Positions 1-9,115 of a stretch of 64,000 nt of DNA are shown here, piece after piece. The DNA lies in NCBI RefSeq assembly GCF_021389935.1, contig NZ_CP089979.1, forward strand, positions 1,655,001 through 1,719,000, read 5' to 3'. How positions within the stretch are numbered: position 1 is the stretch's first letter; each line of letters starts with the position of its first letter. The DNA is from Fulvivirga ligni (GTDB taxonomy: Bacteria; Bacteroidota; Bacteroidia; Cytophagales; Cyclobacteriaceae). The translations under genes were made by a program, and so were the position numbers. The notes under the pieces are model-generated. The model was not told the DNA's origin. It saw nothing but the letters and a program-made list of their open reading frames with translations, and searched no databases.

Positions 1-677
1 ACTGACCCGCTACCTGCAGTTTTGCTGTTTACTTTTTTAGGATTTCCTTTATAATGAACACTTCCGCTTCCGCTAATCCTGGCATCTATAGACTCCTCGG
101 CGTAAACTTCGCAGCTTCCTGATCCTGAAATACTTACGCTGTAATCTTTGGCTTTAAAGTCACTGGCCATAACATCTCCTGATCCACTCACTGAAGCTTC
201 TACAGAATTGGCTTCACCTTCCAGTTTCACTTTACCTGATCCTGAAATAGAAATATCTACATTGTCAGAGCTGGTTTGGATCTGAACTTTACCAGATCCA
301 CTTACTGACACTCTTAAATCATCAGTTTTGAATTTATTCTGACCGTATATTTTACCTGAGCTGGAAACGCTGAGTCCTTCTATGGAAGGCATTGTAATAT
401 AAACTGTTAAGTCATCATCGCTAGACCAGTTAAACCATCCACTACCTTCTTTTTTAATTACTAGCTTGCTGCCTCTTACTTCTGTTTCTACCTCTTTCAG
501 TACATCATTAGAGCCTTCTAAAACTACCTTATATCCATTGCCTTGAGTAACATAAACTTTACCTGCAGTGCTTAGGTTAACAGACTTAAAATCAGATACT
601 GATCTCTCTTCTTTCTTTTGAGCTAAAGTGGCAGTAAAGCATGCTACCACGAGCATTAAGGTTGATATAGTTTTCAT
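1..677 (-). CDS. head-GIN domain (DUF2807) secreted protein, C-terminus cut by window edge
   Basis: I translated this open frame by hand from the ATG complementary to 675-677. It starts with a signal peptide (MKTISTLMLVVACFTATLAQ) and runs without a stop to base 1, so about 225 residues are visible and the C-terminus lies outside. From about residue 90 it carries repeated SGSGxV-type units alternating with short beta-strand segments, the hallmark of the DUF2807 head-GIN (putative autotransporter adhesin) family, which forms a right-handed beta structure. Such proteins are exported in Bacteroidota, and their function is mostly unknown. It is transcribed away from the EamA gene, with 126 bp between the starts. 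The family call is solid; the role is not known. Confidence 0.85.
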   Translation of the reverse strand, partial: MKTISTLMLVVACFTATLAQKKEERSVSDFKSVNLSTAGKVYVTQGNGYKVVLEGSNDVLKEVETEVRGSKLVIKKEGSGWFNWSSDDDLTVYITMPSIEGLSVSSSGKIYGQNKFKTDDLRVSVSGSGKVQIQTSSDNVDISISGSGKVKLEGEANSVEASVSGSGDVMASDFKAKDYSVSISGSGSCEVYAEESIDARISGSGSVHYKGNPKKVNSKTAGSGS

Positions 678-803
678 ATTTTGAGTTGTTGTTTATTATT
701 AAAGACTAGCACGGTGAAAAAAGGTTGCATCATCGCCTATAAAAAGAGTCTTTTACCTAATATTTTCTCAAAAAGTCGCTTTCTTTGTGCCTTTTGAGCG
801 GAT

Positions 804-1700
804 ATGAGTGGAATAATACTTTGTGTTTTAATGAATGTGGGCATTTTCACCTGCTTTAAGATGTATGCCAGGTTTAAGGTGAATACCTTTCATGCTATTA
901 CCATTAACTATTTGGTTTGTGTGGTTACAGGACTAATCTCTGCAGGCGATGGTAGTTTGGATTTTATTACCAAAACTAATGAGACCTGGTGGTGGATGGC
1001 TCTTTTTCTTGGGTTTGTATTCATCGGTACTTTTTACCTGATGGCCAAAACCACGGAAGTTTATAGCATGACCGTGTCAAGCATAGCTTCTAAAATGTCT
1101 TTGATTATACCGGTGCTGAGCAGCATTTTCATTATAGGTGTTCAGGCTAAGACCTACACTTCATTGAATATTATAGGTATGGTGCTGGCACTGCCGGCCA
1201 TATTTCTCAGTTCTTATAAAAAAGGAGGAGATAAAAAGGCGTTCAAATTTAGCTGGGAGCTCATGCTGCCATTACTGGTTTTTGTGTTGGGTGGACTTAT
1301 AGATTCGTCCATTAATTATAGTAATCATTTTCTGCTCAAAGCTGATGAAAAGGCAGATTTTTCAATCATGATTTTCCTCTTTGCAGGAACCACAGGAAGT
1401 ATTTTAATGCTATTGGAACGAGAGCCGCTAAAGCTTAAAAGCGTCATTGCAGGATTAGCTTTGGGGATCATTAACTTCTTTTCTATCTATTTCTTATTGG
1501 TCGGTCTTTCCTCTTTTAACAATGATGGGGCATTTGTATATCCACTGATTAATGTGGGCATCATTGTGATAAGCTCTTTGGTCTCCATCATCTTTTTCAG
1601 AGAGAGGTTATCTGTTAAAAATCAAATTGGAATTGCTTTGGCCGTTTTGGCGATATTCCTAATTTCATACCAGGAGATATTATCTTATGGAGCAGGTTGA
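804..1700 (+). CDS. EamA/DMT-superfamily membrane transporter
   Basis: The 298-residue protein consists almost entirely of about ten hydrophobic segments in two related halves, the usual design and size of the drug/metabolite transporter (EamA) superfamily. The N-terminal segment MSGIILCVLMNVGIFTCFKM is the first helix. The substrate cannot be told from sequence; relatives export amino acids, metabolites or drugs. The gene overlaps the downstream YigZ-family gene by 14 bp, so the two are probably co-transcribed and translationally coupled. The start is the ATG at 804. Confidence 0.8.
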   Translation: MSGIILCVLMNVGIFTCFKMYARFKVNTFHAITINYLVCVVTGLISAGDGSLDFITKTNETWWWMALFLGFVFIGTFYLMAKTTEVYSMTVSSIASKMSLIIPVLSSIFIIGVQAKTYTSLNIIGMVLALPAIFLSSYKKGGDKKAFKFSWELMLPLLVFVLGGLIDSSINYSNHFLLKADEKADFSIMIFLFAGTTGSILMLLEREPLKLKSVIAGLALGIINFFSIYFLLVGLSSFNNDGAFVYPLINVGIIVISSLVSIIFFRERLSVKNQIGIALAVLAIFLISYQEILSYGAG

Positions 1701-2304
1701 TCATTTTTTTACCGTAGAAGGAGTTTCTGAGGGACTTTATAAGGAGAAGGGCAGTAAGTTCATTGCTTATGCCTACCCTGTAAAGAATGAGGAGGAAGTG
1801 AAGGAAACGCTCCTGGAACTAAAGAAGCAGTACTATGATGCCAGGCACCATTGCTATGCCTATATGCTAGGTGCCGAAAGAAAAGACTACAGGGCCAATG
1901 ATGATGGTGAGCCCAATCATTCTGCCGGCGATCCTATACTCGGGCAGATCAACTCTAAAAACCTTACCAATGTGCTGGTAGTGGTTGTGCGATATTTTGG
2001 TGGTACCAAGCTGGGAGTCAGTGGTTTAATTAATGCTTACAAAGTATCTGCTGAAGAAGCACTGAGCACAGCTAAAGTCATTAAAATAGATGTAACCAAG
2101 TCTATTCACCTGGAATACACCTATGAAGATACCAATGACGTGATGAAGCTGGTATCTGACTTTAATATTGATATTACAGATCAGAAGTTTGAAGCCGCAT
2201 GCGCTATGAAAGGAGAAGTGAACATTAACCTTGTTCACCAACTCCAGGAAAAGGTGCAGCTTCTGCAAGATCTAAGCAAAAACGTAAAGCTTACTATAGA
2301 TTAA
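1687..2304 (+). CDS. YigZ/IMPACT family protein
   Basis: This 205-residue protein matches the bacterial YigZ branch of the IMPACT family. An N-terminal UPF0029 domain (about residues 15-125) contains the conserved KGSKF, ARHHCYAY, DDGEPNHSAGDPIL and VVVVRYFGGTKLG blocks, and it is followed by a C-terminal DUF1949-like ferredoxin-fold domain (about 135-205). Eukaryotic IMPACT regulates Gcn2; the bacterial role is unclear, possibly nucleic-acid or ribosome related. The start overlaps the EamA gene by 14 bp. The stop TAA at 2302-2304 interlocks with the stop of the convergent exonuclease gene. Confidence 0.88.
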   Translation: MEQVDHFFTVEGVSEGLYKEKGSKFIAYAYPVKNEEEVKETLLELKKQYYDARHHCYAYMLGAERKDYRANDDGEPNHSAGDPILGQINSKNLTNVLVVVVRYFGGTKLGVSGLINAYKVSAEEALSTAKVIKIDVTKSIHLEYTYEDTNDVMKLVSDFNIDITDQKFEAACAMKGEVNINLVHQLQEKVQLLQDLSKNVKLTID

Positions 2305-2945
2305 ATGTAGCCTTTCTTTTCCAGCTCATTATACATTTCTATGCAAACCCACGCGTCTGTAGCCGCATAAAACAATTGTTTTTCTGATAGTATTTCACTT
2401 TCCCAGTTAGAGATTTGGGCACTTTTAGAAACCCTAAAACCAAGAATAATAGCTACTAGCTTTCTTAAGCCATTGCTTTCAATACCAATCTGTTTTACTG
2501 TTTTATTTAACTCTAAAAAGCCAGCGGGTTCGAAATGGGTGAGTTTTTGCAAGTCTTTAATGTCATCTCTAAGGGCAATGCCGATTTTAAGAATAGCCTC
2601 ATTAGATAAGAAACTGATAATTTCAGAAGTTAATCCTGTAATATTCACTCTAATAAGAAATACCTCTTTATCAGTAGCTATCTGAATTAAAGATACATCA
2701 TTAAATTCCCCCTTTTTAAAAGCGGGTTTTGTCTCCGTATCAAAGCCAACGGTTTTACATTTATTGATTTTGGTAAAAGCCTTTTTTACACCTTCTTCGG
2801 TGGTAATAACATGAATCTTCCCCTCGTATCGTTTTAAGTCGAGTTGGTTAATCTCCTCACTACCTATTGTTTCAGGATAGGTAGATTTAATTTTCTTCTT
2901 TCTCGGACTTGTCGATCTTTCTGATTTTGATATTGGCATACGCAA
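2301..2945 (-). CDS. DEDDy 3'-5' exonuclease (WRN/RNase D-like)
   Basis: This 214-residue protein is a single exonuclease domain. Exo I is FDTE (D69, E71), Exo II is in IGIALRDDIKDL (D127/D128), and Exo III is YAATD (Y193, D197), so the DEDDy metal-binding set is complete. It resembles the 3'-5' exonuclease domain of Werner helicase and RNase D without an HRDC domain. Targets are unknown; DNA or RNA end trimming is expected. The basic N-terminus overlaps the end of nhaC by 59 bp (53 bp if Met3 is the start), which suggests coupling to nhaC. The stop shares the 4-bp TTAA with the convergent YigZ gene. Confidence 0.85.
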   Translation of the reverse strand: MRMPISKSERSTSPRKKKIKSTYPETIGSEEINQLDLKRYEGKIHVITTEEGVKKAFTKINKCKTVGFDTETKPAFKKGEFNDVSLIQIATDKEVFLIRVNITGLTSEIISFLSNEAILKIGIALRDDIKDLQKLTHFEPAGFLELNKTVKQIGIESNGLRKLVAIILGFRVSKSAQISNWESEILSEKQLFYAATDAWVCIEMYNELEKKGYI

Positions 2946-4344
2946 ATAATATTGTCATAAATGGACTTATAAGGTTGAAAAAACAGTAGGGTATGTATGT
3001 TAGAGGGTCTACCCCGAGCGTACTTGACTGATAGGCACCGCAAGTGTTCCATGGAATCAGCACCGAGGTAACTGTTCCTGAGTCTTCTAAAGTACGGCTT
3101 AGATTTTCTGGAGCTAAACCACGCTTTTTGTACTCGCTACTAAACATTCTGCCCGGTACCACTATGGCTATATACTGGTCAGATGCGGTTAAGTTAAAAG
3201 TGATACAGGTTCCGGCAGTGGCTGCTACCAATGATCCAGTAGAATGAGCTAGTTTGATAATTGATTCTGCTATTTTTTTAAGCATACCATTTCCTTCCAT
3301 TACACCGCCGAAAATCATAGCGCAGATGATGAGCCATACGGTTGGTAAAATGCCTGCCATACCGCTTGAGGATAATAATTCATCCACCATTGCATTATCA
3401 GTAGATATGTTAATTTTCGTAAACATGGCCTTCATTATGCCCTTATAGGCCGCCTCAAATGTGAATGAGTCAGCTTCTGCCACCATTTGGATTACATTAG
3501 GCTGAAATATCAGTGCAAAAACACAGGCTAATAATGTTCCTACAAGCAAAGCAGGTAAAGCGGGTACCTTCTTAACAATTAAGAAAATAACGGCTGCAGG
3601 TACTATGAAAAGCCAAAGGTTAATGTCGAATTTGCTTGCGATAGCGTTTTGAACTTCGGCTACTGAGTTTATTGCCGAGTTACTATCTATACTAAAACCC
3701 CATATGAAAAATATGATAAGCGTTATCACCATTGTGGGGCCAGTGGTGAATAGCATGTATCTGATGTGAGTAAACAGATCAGTACCTGCCATTGCTGGGG
3801 CTAAATTGGTAGTGTCAGAAAGGGGAGACATTTTATCTCCAAAATAAGCACCTGAAATTACAGCTCCTGCTATTATTCCAGAACCAAGGCCTAAAGCCTG
3901 ACCTATGCCCATTAATGCAATACCGATAGTAGCCGTCGTAGACCATGAGCTACCCGTGGCTATTGATACCACTGCGCTCACGATACAAGCAGCAAAAAGA
4001 AATATAGTAGGGTTTAATATGTCTAATCCGTAATAGATCATGGCGGGAACTACACCACTAAGCAGCCAGCTTCCAGCTAAAGCACCGATCATAAGTAATA
4101 TAAGAATAGCGCTCATTGCAGAACTAATACTCTTTACAATACCATCTGAGACTTCATCCCATCGGTAGTTGAGTTTAATCGATAACACAGCACCTAGAGC
4201 AGCAGCAAAGATCAAAGCCATTTGATTCGGTCCGAAAGAAGCATCTCCTTCAAAAAAAGCTACGTTGGCAGCTAACAGGATTACAAGAAAGATAATGGGT
4301 ACTAAAGAAAGTAAAAGTGAAGGCTCCTTGTGCTCTTTGTTCAT
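2887..4344 (-). CDS. nhaC: NhaC-family Na+/H+ antiporter
   Basis: This 485-residue inner-membrane protein has about eleven to twelve hydrophobic segments. The family-type block GSSWSTTATIGIALMGIGQA lies near residues 140-160 and GDKMSPLSDTTNLAP about 30 residues further on. The family exchanges sodium for protons and supports alkaline or saline growth, which would fit a marine bacterium. The length is typical of NhaC. The 3' end overlaps the exonuclease start, so the two are likely one transcript. Substrate specificity within the family (for example malate/lactate-coupled relatives) cannot be settled from sequence alone. Confidence 0.87.
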   Translation of the reverse strand: MNKEHKEPSLLLSLVPIIFLVILLAANVAFFEGDASFGPNQMALIFAAALGAVLSIKLNYRWDEVSDGIVKSISSAMSAILILLMIGALAGSWLLSGVVPAMIYYGLDILNPTIFLFAACIVSAVVSIATGSSWSTTATIGIALMGIGQALGLGSGIIAGAVISGAYFGDKMSPLSDTTNLAPAMAGTDLFTHIRYMLFTTGPTMVITLIIFFIWGFSIDSNSAINSVAEVQNAIASKFDINLWLFIVPAAVIFLIVKKVPALPALLVGTLLACVFALIFQPNVIQMVAEADSFTFEAAYKGIMKAMFTKINISTDNAMVDELLSSSGMAGILPTVWLIICAMIFGGVMEGNGMLKKIAESIIKLAHSTGSLVAATAGTCITFNLTASDQYIAIVVPGRMFSSEYKKRGLAPENLSRTLEDSGTVTSVLIPWNTCGAYQSSTLGVDPLTYIPYCFFNLISPFMTILFAYANIKIRKIDKSEKEEN

Positions 4345-4384
4345 GTGTTAGGGGTTAGATTGTCGAATATAAAAAAAGATTTTG

Positions 4385-5512
4385 TTAAACCATCATATCG
4401 GCCAGATTCTCACCTATTTCTGTGCCAATGGCTACTCCCATGCCTCCCAGTCGGAAGCCAGCATAAACATTTTCGCTGTGCTTTAGCATGACAGGCTCCT
4501 TATGATCACCAAAGGCCATGATGCCAGACCAGTAGTAATCAATGTCATAAGAAGTGTCGGGAAGTAGGTCAGTTTTTAATGTTTCCTCAAGTTTAGTAGT
4601 TATTTTATCGTTGACGCCAAATTCAGTGGTACTCTCCGCTTCTTTGTCGAAGTTTCGGGCTCCACCCAATATCAATCTGTTGCCGAAGTTTCTAAAGTAA
4701 TAATAGCCCTGATCCATGTGAAAAACACCTTTTAACTTAAGCGTATCAATTGGCTTTGTGATCAAAACCAGGCCTCGGCCAGGAGAAAGGTCAGATTGAG
4801 GTAGTAATTTTTTTGTGAAAGCATTGGTGCATATAGCTATTTTTTTGGCTTTAAAAGCTGTGGTGTCATACACCTTATCTTTCACGGAAACGGTAACAGC
4901 ATTACCATCATCCTCAAAACCTGTTACTTCAGCCCCGGTGATTATGCTTATGCCTTTGCTTGTAGCATATTTAATAAGGGACTTCATCATTTTCCCGGTG
5001 TCTATCTGCCCTTCAAATGGTGAGTAGATCACAGATTTTATGCTATCAGCATTAAAACCGAATTTGTTAATGAGCTTATTATCAATCAAAAAGGGTAATC
5101 CCGAAAATATTGGAGATAACAAGCGATTAACAGCTTCTATATCATTTAGGTAGGGCAGTTCTTCTTCTCTGATGAGTTCGTATCCACCATGGTTTTGATA
5201 GTCAATGGCATCATCACTGAGGCGAGCTCTAAGTTTTAAAAGACCATTATACCTTTGGGAAGCTAGCTGGTAAGTGCGCTCGGGGCCTATGGTTTTGATA
5301 TCTTGAAGTAGTTCGGTAAGGCTACCAAAACATGCAAATCCGGCATTTTTGGTACTTGCTCCAGAAGGTAAAATGCCTCTTTCTAAAACGGCTATGGAAG
5401 CGGCAGGGTCTTTTTCTTTTATTGATATGGCGGTGGAGAGGCCCACGATTCCGCTACCAATAATTAAATAGTCATAACTTATAAATGACTCTTTTTCCCA
5501 AACACTTAACAT
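4385..5512 (-). CDS. FAD-dependent oxidoreductase, DAO family
   Basis: This 375-residue soluble flavoenzyme has the Rossmann FAD signature GSGIVG at residues 19-24, followed by STKNAGFACFG and, near the C-terminus, YWSGIMAFGDHKEPVM and AGFRLGGMGVAIGTEIGE, as in the D-amino-acid oxidase/glycine oxidase fold. The family oxidises amines, amino acids or 2-hydroxy acids, and the substrate cannot be named here. It lies 40 bp upstream of nhaC on the same strand, so co-transcription is possible. The start is uncertain: the first fifteen residues precede the FAD strand and could be shortened. Confidence 0.8.
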   Translation of the reverse strand: MLSVWEKESFISYDYLIIGSGIVGLSTAISIKEKDPAASIAVLERGILPSGASTKNAGFACFGSLTELLQDIKTIGPERTYQLASQRYNGLLKLRARLSDDAIDYQNHGGYELIREEELPYLNDIEAVNRLLSPIFSGLPFLIDNKLINKFGFNADSIKSVIYSPFEGQIDTGKMMKSLIKYATSKGISIITGAEVTGFEDDGNAVTVSVKDKVYDTTAFKAKKIAICTNAFTKKLLPQSDLSPGRGLVLITKPIDTLKLKGVFHMDQGYYYFRNFGNRLILGGARNFDKEAESTTEFGVNDKITTKLEETLKTDLLPDTSYDIDYYWSGIMAFGDHKEPVMLKHSENVYAGFRLGGMGVAIGTEIGENLADMMV

Positions 5513-5596
5513 AACCTGTTTACTTTTAGCGCCTTCAAAGATATGGAGTTGAGCTTTATATTAATTATATTTTCCCTTTAAATCAGAAATAGCGCT

Positions 5597-6106
5597 ATGA
5601 ATATTAAGAATATTGTTAAAAAAGCAGAATCTTCTGGATTTTACTTATGGATTTTGAACCAGGGATTAAACAAAATGATCCCTTTTAACAAGCCGCACGG
5701 TTTTAAAGTGGTCAAGATCAATGAAAAAAGCATTCAGACGGAGCTGCCTTTTAAGAGAAGAAACTTTAATCACATAAGAGGATTGCATGCTTGTGCACTG
5801 GCTACGCTTTCTGAATTTACCACTGGTTTTTTAATGGTGTCTCGCTTAGATCCCAATAAGTTTAGGATCATACTCAAAACTTTAGAGATGGATTATCACT
5901 ATCAGGGAAAAATGAAAGTGTCAGCTACTTTCGAAATAACCGATGAGTGGCTGGAGAAGAATATCTATGGGCCTTTGAAAGATAATGACTCTACAGTAGT
6001 GATATGCGAAGTGAAGATATTTGACGAGAAGCAGAATCATATTTCTACCGGAAAGGTACATTGGCAGGTGAAATCATGGGAGAAGGTGAAGACCAAAGTG
6101 GCCTGA
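5597..6106 (+). CDS. DUF4442 hotdog-fold protein (thioesterase-like)
   Basis: This 169-residue protein resembles the DUF4442 family of hotdog-fold proteins related to PaaI/YiiD thioesterases. It has an N-terminal helix, the segment HIRGLHACALATLSEFTTGF where the central hotdog helix is expected, and alternating beta-strands to the end. Acyl-CoA thioesterase activity is a family-level expectation only; the catalytic acidic residue cannot be pinned down with confidence. It starts 84 bp from the divergent oxidoreductase gene and precedes the Mpo1-like gene by 40 bp. Confidence 0.7.
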   Translation: MNIKNIVKKAESSGFYLWILNQGLNKMIPFNKPHGFKVVKINEKSIQTELPFKRRNFNHIRGLHACALATLSEFTTGFLMVSRLDPNKFRIILKTLEMDYHYQGKMKVSATFEITDEWLEKNIYGPLKDNDSTVVICEVKIFDEKQNHISTGKVHWQVKSWEKVKTKVA

Positions 6107-6146
6107 TTTAACTCGTTATTTTGTAAATTACTGTAAAAAAAAAACC

Positions 6147-6626
6147 ATGCGAAAAATAAACAAACTACTGCTGGAGTATGGTGAAAGTCATCAAAACCCA
6201 ACGAATAAACAGGTGCACTGGATTTGTGTGCCGCTGATCTTTTTTAGTATTGTGGCTCTGGTGTGGTCCATCCCTTCGGACTCACTCAGAGATTTTCTGG
6301 GTAGCAATAATCCTTATGTAAACTGGGCTGGCTTTATACTGGCGCTTGTTTTCATTTATTATATTACGCTATCAATACCTTTAGCTGTGGGAATGCTGGG
6401 ATTTTCCATATTATGCTTGATAGTTTCTAACGCTCTGGATCAATATATATCCTTTCCTTTATGGGGTATAGCGCTTATTATTTTTATCATTGCATGGGTC
6501 GGCCAGTTTTTTGGTCATAAGGTAGAAGGGAAGAAGCCTTCCTTTTTTAAAGATGTTCAGTTCCTTATGATCGGACCAGCCTGGCTGATGCATTTTATTT
6601 TTAAGCGTTTAGGAATTAGTTATTAG
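6147..6626 (+). CDS. Mpo1-like (DUF962/YGL010w) membrane protein
   Basis: This 159-residue protein has four hydrophobic segments. Its N-terminal block LLEYGESHQNPTNKQVHWICVPL and the later GHKVEGKKPSFFKDVQFLMIGPAWL match the DUF962 family. The yeast member Mpo1 is an Fe(II)-dependent dioxygenase that alpha-oxidises 2-hydroxy fatty acids, and the conserved histidines (in SHQNP, VHWIC and GHKVEG) are present here. A lipid-related role is thus plausible but not proven. The gene ends 8 bp before the TTG-started cupin gene. Confidence 0.78.
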   Translation: MRKINKLLLEYGESHQNPTNKQVHWICVPLIFFSIVALVWSIPSDSLRDFLGSNNPYVNWAGFILALVFIYYITLSIPLAVGMLGFSILCLIVSNALDQYISFPLWGIALIIFIIAWVGQFFGHKVEGKKPSFFKDVQFLMIGPAWLMHFIFKRLGISY

Positions 6627-6634
6627 AGGGATTT

Positions 6635-7021
6635 TTGGAAGCACAGATTATTCAGTTAAAAACTTCTGTTAGCAAAGGGGGAGAACTTTCGGTGATAGAT
6701 GAAGAACAAATACCTTTTCAGGTGAAAAGATCATATTGGATTTATAACCTGAAGGAAGAAGCGAAAAGGGGCGGCCATGCACATATAAATTCAGATCGTG
6801 TTTTGGTATGCCTACAAGGAGAGGCTGAAATAGTGCTAACTAATAAGGACAATAAAAAGGCTCGTTTTATACTAAATAACCCTGGTGAAGCCCTTTATTT
6901 TCCATGTCAGCACTGGATAGATATGACTTGTAAACAAGGAAGTATTCTTATGGCGCTTACTTCATGCGCTTTTAAAGATGATTTGCTGGAAACTGATCTG
7001 GATAATTTTCTAGCTTCGTGA
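6635..7021 (+). CDS. WxcM/FdtA-like cupin (sugar 3,4-ketoisomerase family)
   Basis: This 128-residue cupin starts with TTG, preceded by AGAGGG at 6625-6630, a fair ribosome-binding site that supports this start. It carries the family motif RGGHAH and the strand CLQGEAEIVL, then NPGEALYFPCQHWIDM, as in the WxcM-like/FdtA/QdtA dTDP-4-keto-6-deoxyhexose 3,4-ketoisomerases. These supply unusual deoxysugars for surface glycans. No rmlAB or aminotransferase genes lie nearby, so the substrate would come from elsewhere, or the protein serves another role. Its stop overlaps the next gene's GTG start as GTGA, indicating translational coupling. Confidence 0.72.
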   Translation: MEAQIIQLKTSVSKGGELSVIDEEQIPFQVKRSYWIYNLKEEAKRGGHAHINSDRVLVCLQGEAEIVLTNKDNKKARFILNNPGEALYFPCQHWIDMTCKQGSILMALTSCAFKDDLLETDLDNFLAS

Positions 7022-7941
7022 AATTAAAACCTTCTCAGCGGTTTGAGGTAGAGAAGTATCCATTTTCTATTAACCTTAAGGCTGAGTTTCTGTATAATTA
7101 TCAATCGTATCTATCTAATTATCAACGTGATAATCTCTTTAGGTTCTCTTTAATTGAGGAAGATACTTACCTGGTTTATATTTACTTTTGCTTATGTGAT
7201 AACCAAGCTCAAAACGCTCGCTTCTCTGGTGTAGGTGGGTTTGAAGGTGCTGAGGTGAATAGTGAAAATATATCCTTGCTACTGGGTTCTTTATCTGATT
7301 GGGGTAAAGCTAATGGTATAACTGCCTTCACTATTAAAATGGCTCCCGAATTTTATCTGAAAGATAGTGTTTGTTTGAAAGATGTTGGGAGCCTGGAGCT
7401 GCTTTATTCAGAATACAATCAGCACATAGAAATATCCTCTGAGCCCTACATTAATCTACTGAAAAGGAATGAGCGAAAGCGTCTCAGAAAATGCCAACGT
7501 GCTGGCTATCAATTTAAAAAGCTTACTGTAGAATTCTTGCAGCAAGCTTATGAGGTGGTGAAAACTAATCGGGAACTCAAAGGATATCCTGTTACCGTCA
7601 CTTATGATCAGTTACTGCTGATGTTTCACAACTTCCCTGATCAATATTTACTATTTGGTGTTTTTGATGAAGCCAGGTTAATTGCCGTAGCGGTGAGTAT
7701 AAGAGTATCTGAAAATGTTCTTTATAACTTCTATCACGGTGATGATTTTGAGTACCGAAGAGATAGTCCGGTGGTTATGGTAATCAATGGAGTCTATGAG
7801 TATTGTCAGGAAAATAAGATCCAGTACCTGGATCTGGGCATTTCTTCAGTGCAAGGAGTGTTAAATGAAGGTTTGAGTCAGTTTAAAGAAAACTGCGGAG
7901 CTCTGCTTTCTCGCAAAGAAATCTTAATCATGAAAGTGTAG
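7018..7941 (+). CDS. FemAB/GNAT-like acyltransferase of polysaccharide locus
   Basis: This 307-residue protein starts with GTG inside a GTGA overlap with the cupin gene. Its C-terminal half (about 140-300) has the layout of the FemAB-like GNAT fold: RNERKRLRKCQRAGY, a VVKTNRELKGYP helix, FGVFDEARLIAVAVSIRV strands, YNFYHGDDFEYR and YLDLGISS. Related proteins in capsule loci acylate sugars or sit with glycosyltransferases. Coupling to the FdtA-like cupin suggests both act on the same sugar, for example N- or O-acylation, but that is inference. Its 3' end overlaps the convergent GT4 gene by 14 bp. Confidence 0.6.
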   Translation: MKLKPSQRFEVEKYPFSINLKAEFLYNYQSYLSNYQRDNLFRFSLIEEDTYLVYIYFCLCDNQAQNARFSGVGGFEGAEVNSENISLLLGSLSDWGKANGITAFTIKMAPEFYLKDSVCLKDVGSLELLYSEYNQHIEISSEPYINLLKRNERKRLRKCQRAGYQFKKLTVEFLQQAYEVVKTNRELKGYPVTVTYDQLLLMFHNFPDQYLLFGVFDEARLIAVAVSIRVSENVLYNFYHGDDFEYRRDSPVVMVINGVYEYCQENKIQYLDLGISSVQGVLNEGLSQFKENCGALLSRKEILIMKV

Positions 7942-9115
7942 CTGATTGATAGATTTGCATAATCCGAGGCACCAGCGCTTCACTAGAATAGAAATTGGAA
8001 AAATGAGCTTTAATCTCATCGGCTTTGAATTGATCTTTATGCTGAATGAACCATTTTATTTCATTAGCAATAGCTTCAGCAGATAAGTCTTTAACCAACC
8101 TTCCAGTGCCTGGATTTATGATATCTAATGGTCCCCCAAAAGGTGCTGCAATACTTGGGATGCCTGCTGCCATTGCCTCTATATAACTCACCCCGAAAGA
8201 CTCTAACTTACTAGTAAGTATATGACAATCAGATGTCTGCATTAACTCCAAGACCTCTTTTTTTGATAATTCCCCCATCCAGATAATGGGGTTTTTGCTT
8301 CCAATTGATTCACTGAGTTCCTGCATGGCTGCTAAGTCCGGTCCTGAACCAGCTATTTTCAGTTGACAGTTAGGTTGATCAACCAGAGCCCATGCTCTGA
8401 TCAATTCTTCTATCCCCTTTTTTTTAGCTATGGAGTTGGCGTAGCAAAAAGTGGTTTTAGATTCCTTTGTAAAAAGGGTGTCGGTAGGTGTATTTATGAA
8501 ATTGGGAACTACTTCGATATTACAACCAGGAACGCTTGCGTCAATTTGCTCCTTTAGATAGTTGCTTACTACTAAAAGTTTCGAAGCATCGCGCATAGAC
8601 TCTGCTATTTCTGGTAACATTTTTCCAGAAGCATCCAGATGATATTTCTGAGGAAAAGGAGCCATGTGCTCTGTCAGAATATATGGAATTTTAAATTTTT
8701 TTGATAGCTCACGAGCAATCACACCTGCTGGGTAATTAATATGGGCATGAATGACATCCACTTTGCCAGAATGAATCTGAAACTGACTCAGGTTGAATAT
8801 GTTAGCCTCAATTTTCTTTTTAATGTTACCACCTTTAATACGCTGATGAAATGAAAAGGCAGGAGTGAAATACTCTTTTACATTCGGGAGTAAAGCGCTT
8901 TCATCAGGGCTTGAGCTTTTTAATAGTTTCCTAAAACTGCTAATTGGTTTTTTAACATACAGCAGGTAATCTTCATCGTTCTGTCCCCATAAGCTAATGG
9001 CAAATTTACTGTCTGGGTAGTGCTTGGCTAAACTTAAAGTCTGCACTTTGATGAATATGCCATTAAGCCAGTTGCTCTCTGAAGGATACCATGATGGAAT
9101 TACAAATACATTCAT
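7928..9115 (-). CDS. GT4-family glycosyltransferase
   Basis: This 395-residue protein has a two-domain GT-B layout. The N-terminal acceptor domain begins NVFVIPSWYPSESNWLNGIF. The C-terminal nucleotide-sugar domain contains FCYANSIAKKKGIEELIRAW, IWMGELSKKEVLELM and the EX7E-type segment ESFGVSYIEAMAAGIPSIA near residue 315. GT4 enzymes transfer sugars from NDP donors with retention during surface-glycan assembly at the cytoplasmic membrane. It abuts the flippase gene with no intergenic base and follows it in the same transcript. Donor and acceptor are unknown. Confidence 0.85.
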   Translation of the reverse strand: MNVFVIPSWYPSESNWLNGIFIKVQTLSLAKHYPDSKFAISLWGQNDEDYLLYVKKPISSFRKLLKSSSPDESALLPNVKEYFTPAFSFHQRIKGGNIKKKIEANIFNLSQFQIHSGKVDVIHAHINYPAGVIARELSKKFKIPYILTEHMAPFPQKYHLDASGKMLPEIAESMRDASKLLVVSNYLKEQIDASVPGCNIEVVPNFINTPTDTLFTKESKTTFCYANSIAKKKGIEELIRAWALVDQPNCQLKIAGSGPDLAAMQELSESIGSKNPIIWMGELSKKEVLELMQTSDCHILTSKLESFGVSYIEAMAAGIPSIAAPFGGPLDIINPGTGRLVKDLSAEAIANEIKWFIQHKDQFKADEIKAHFSNFYSSEALVPRIMQIYQSATLS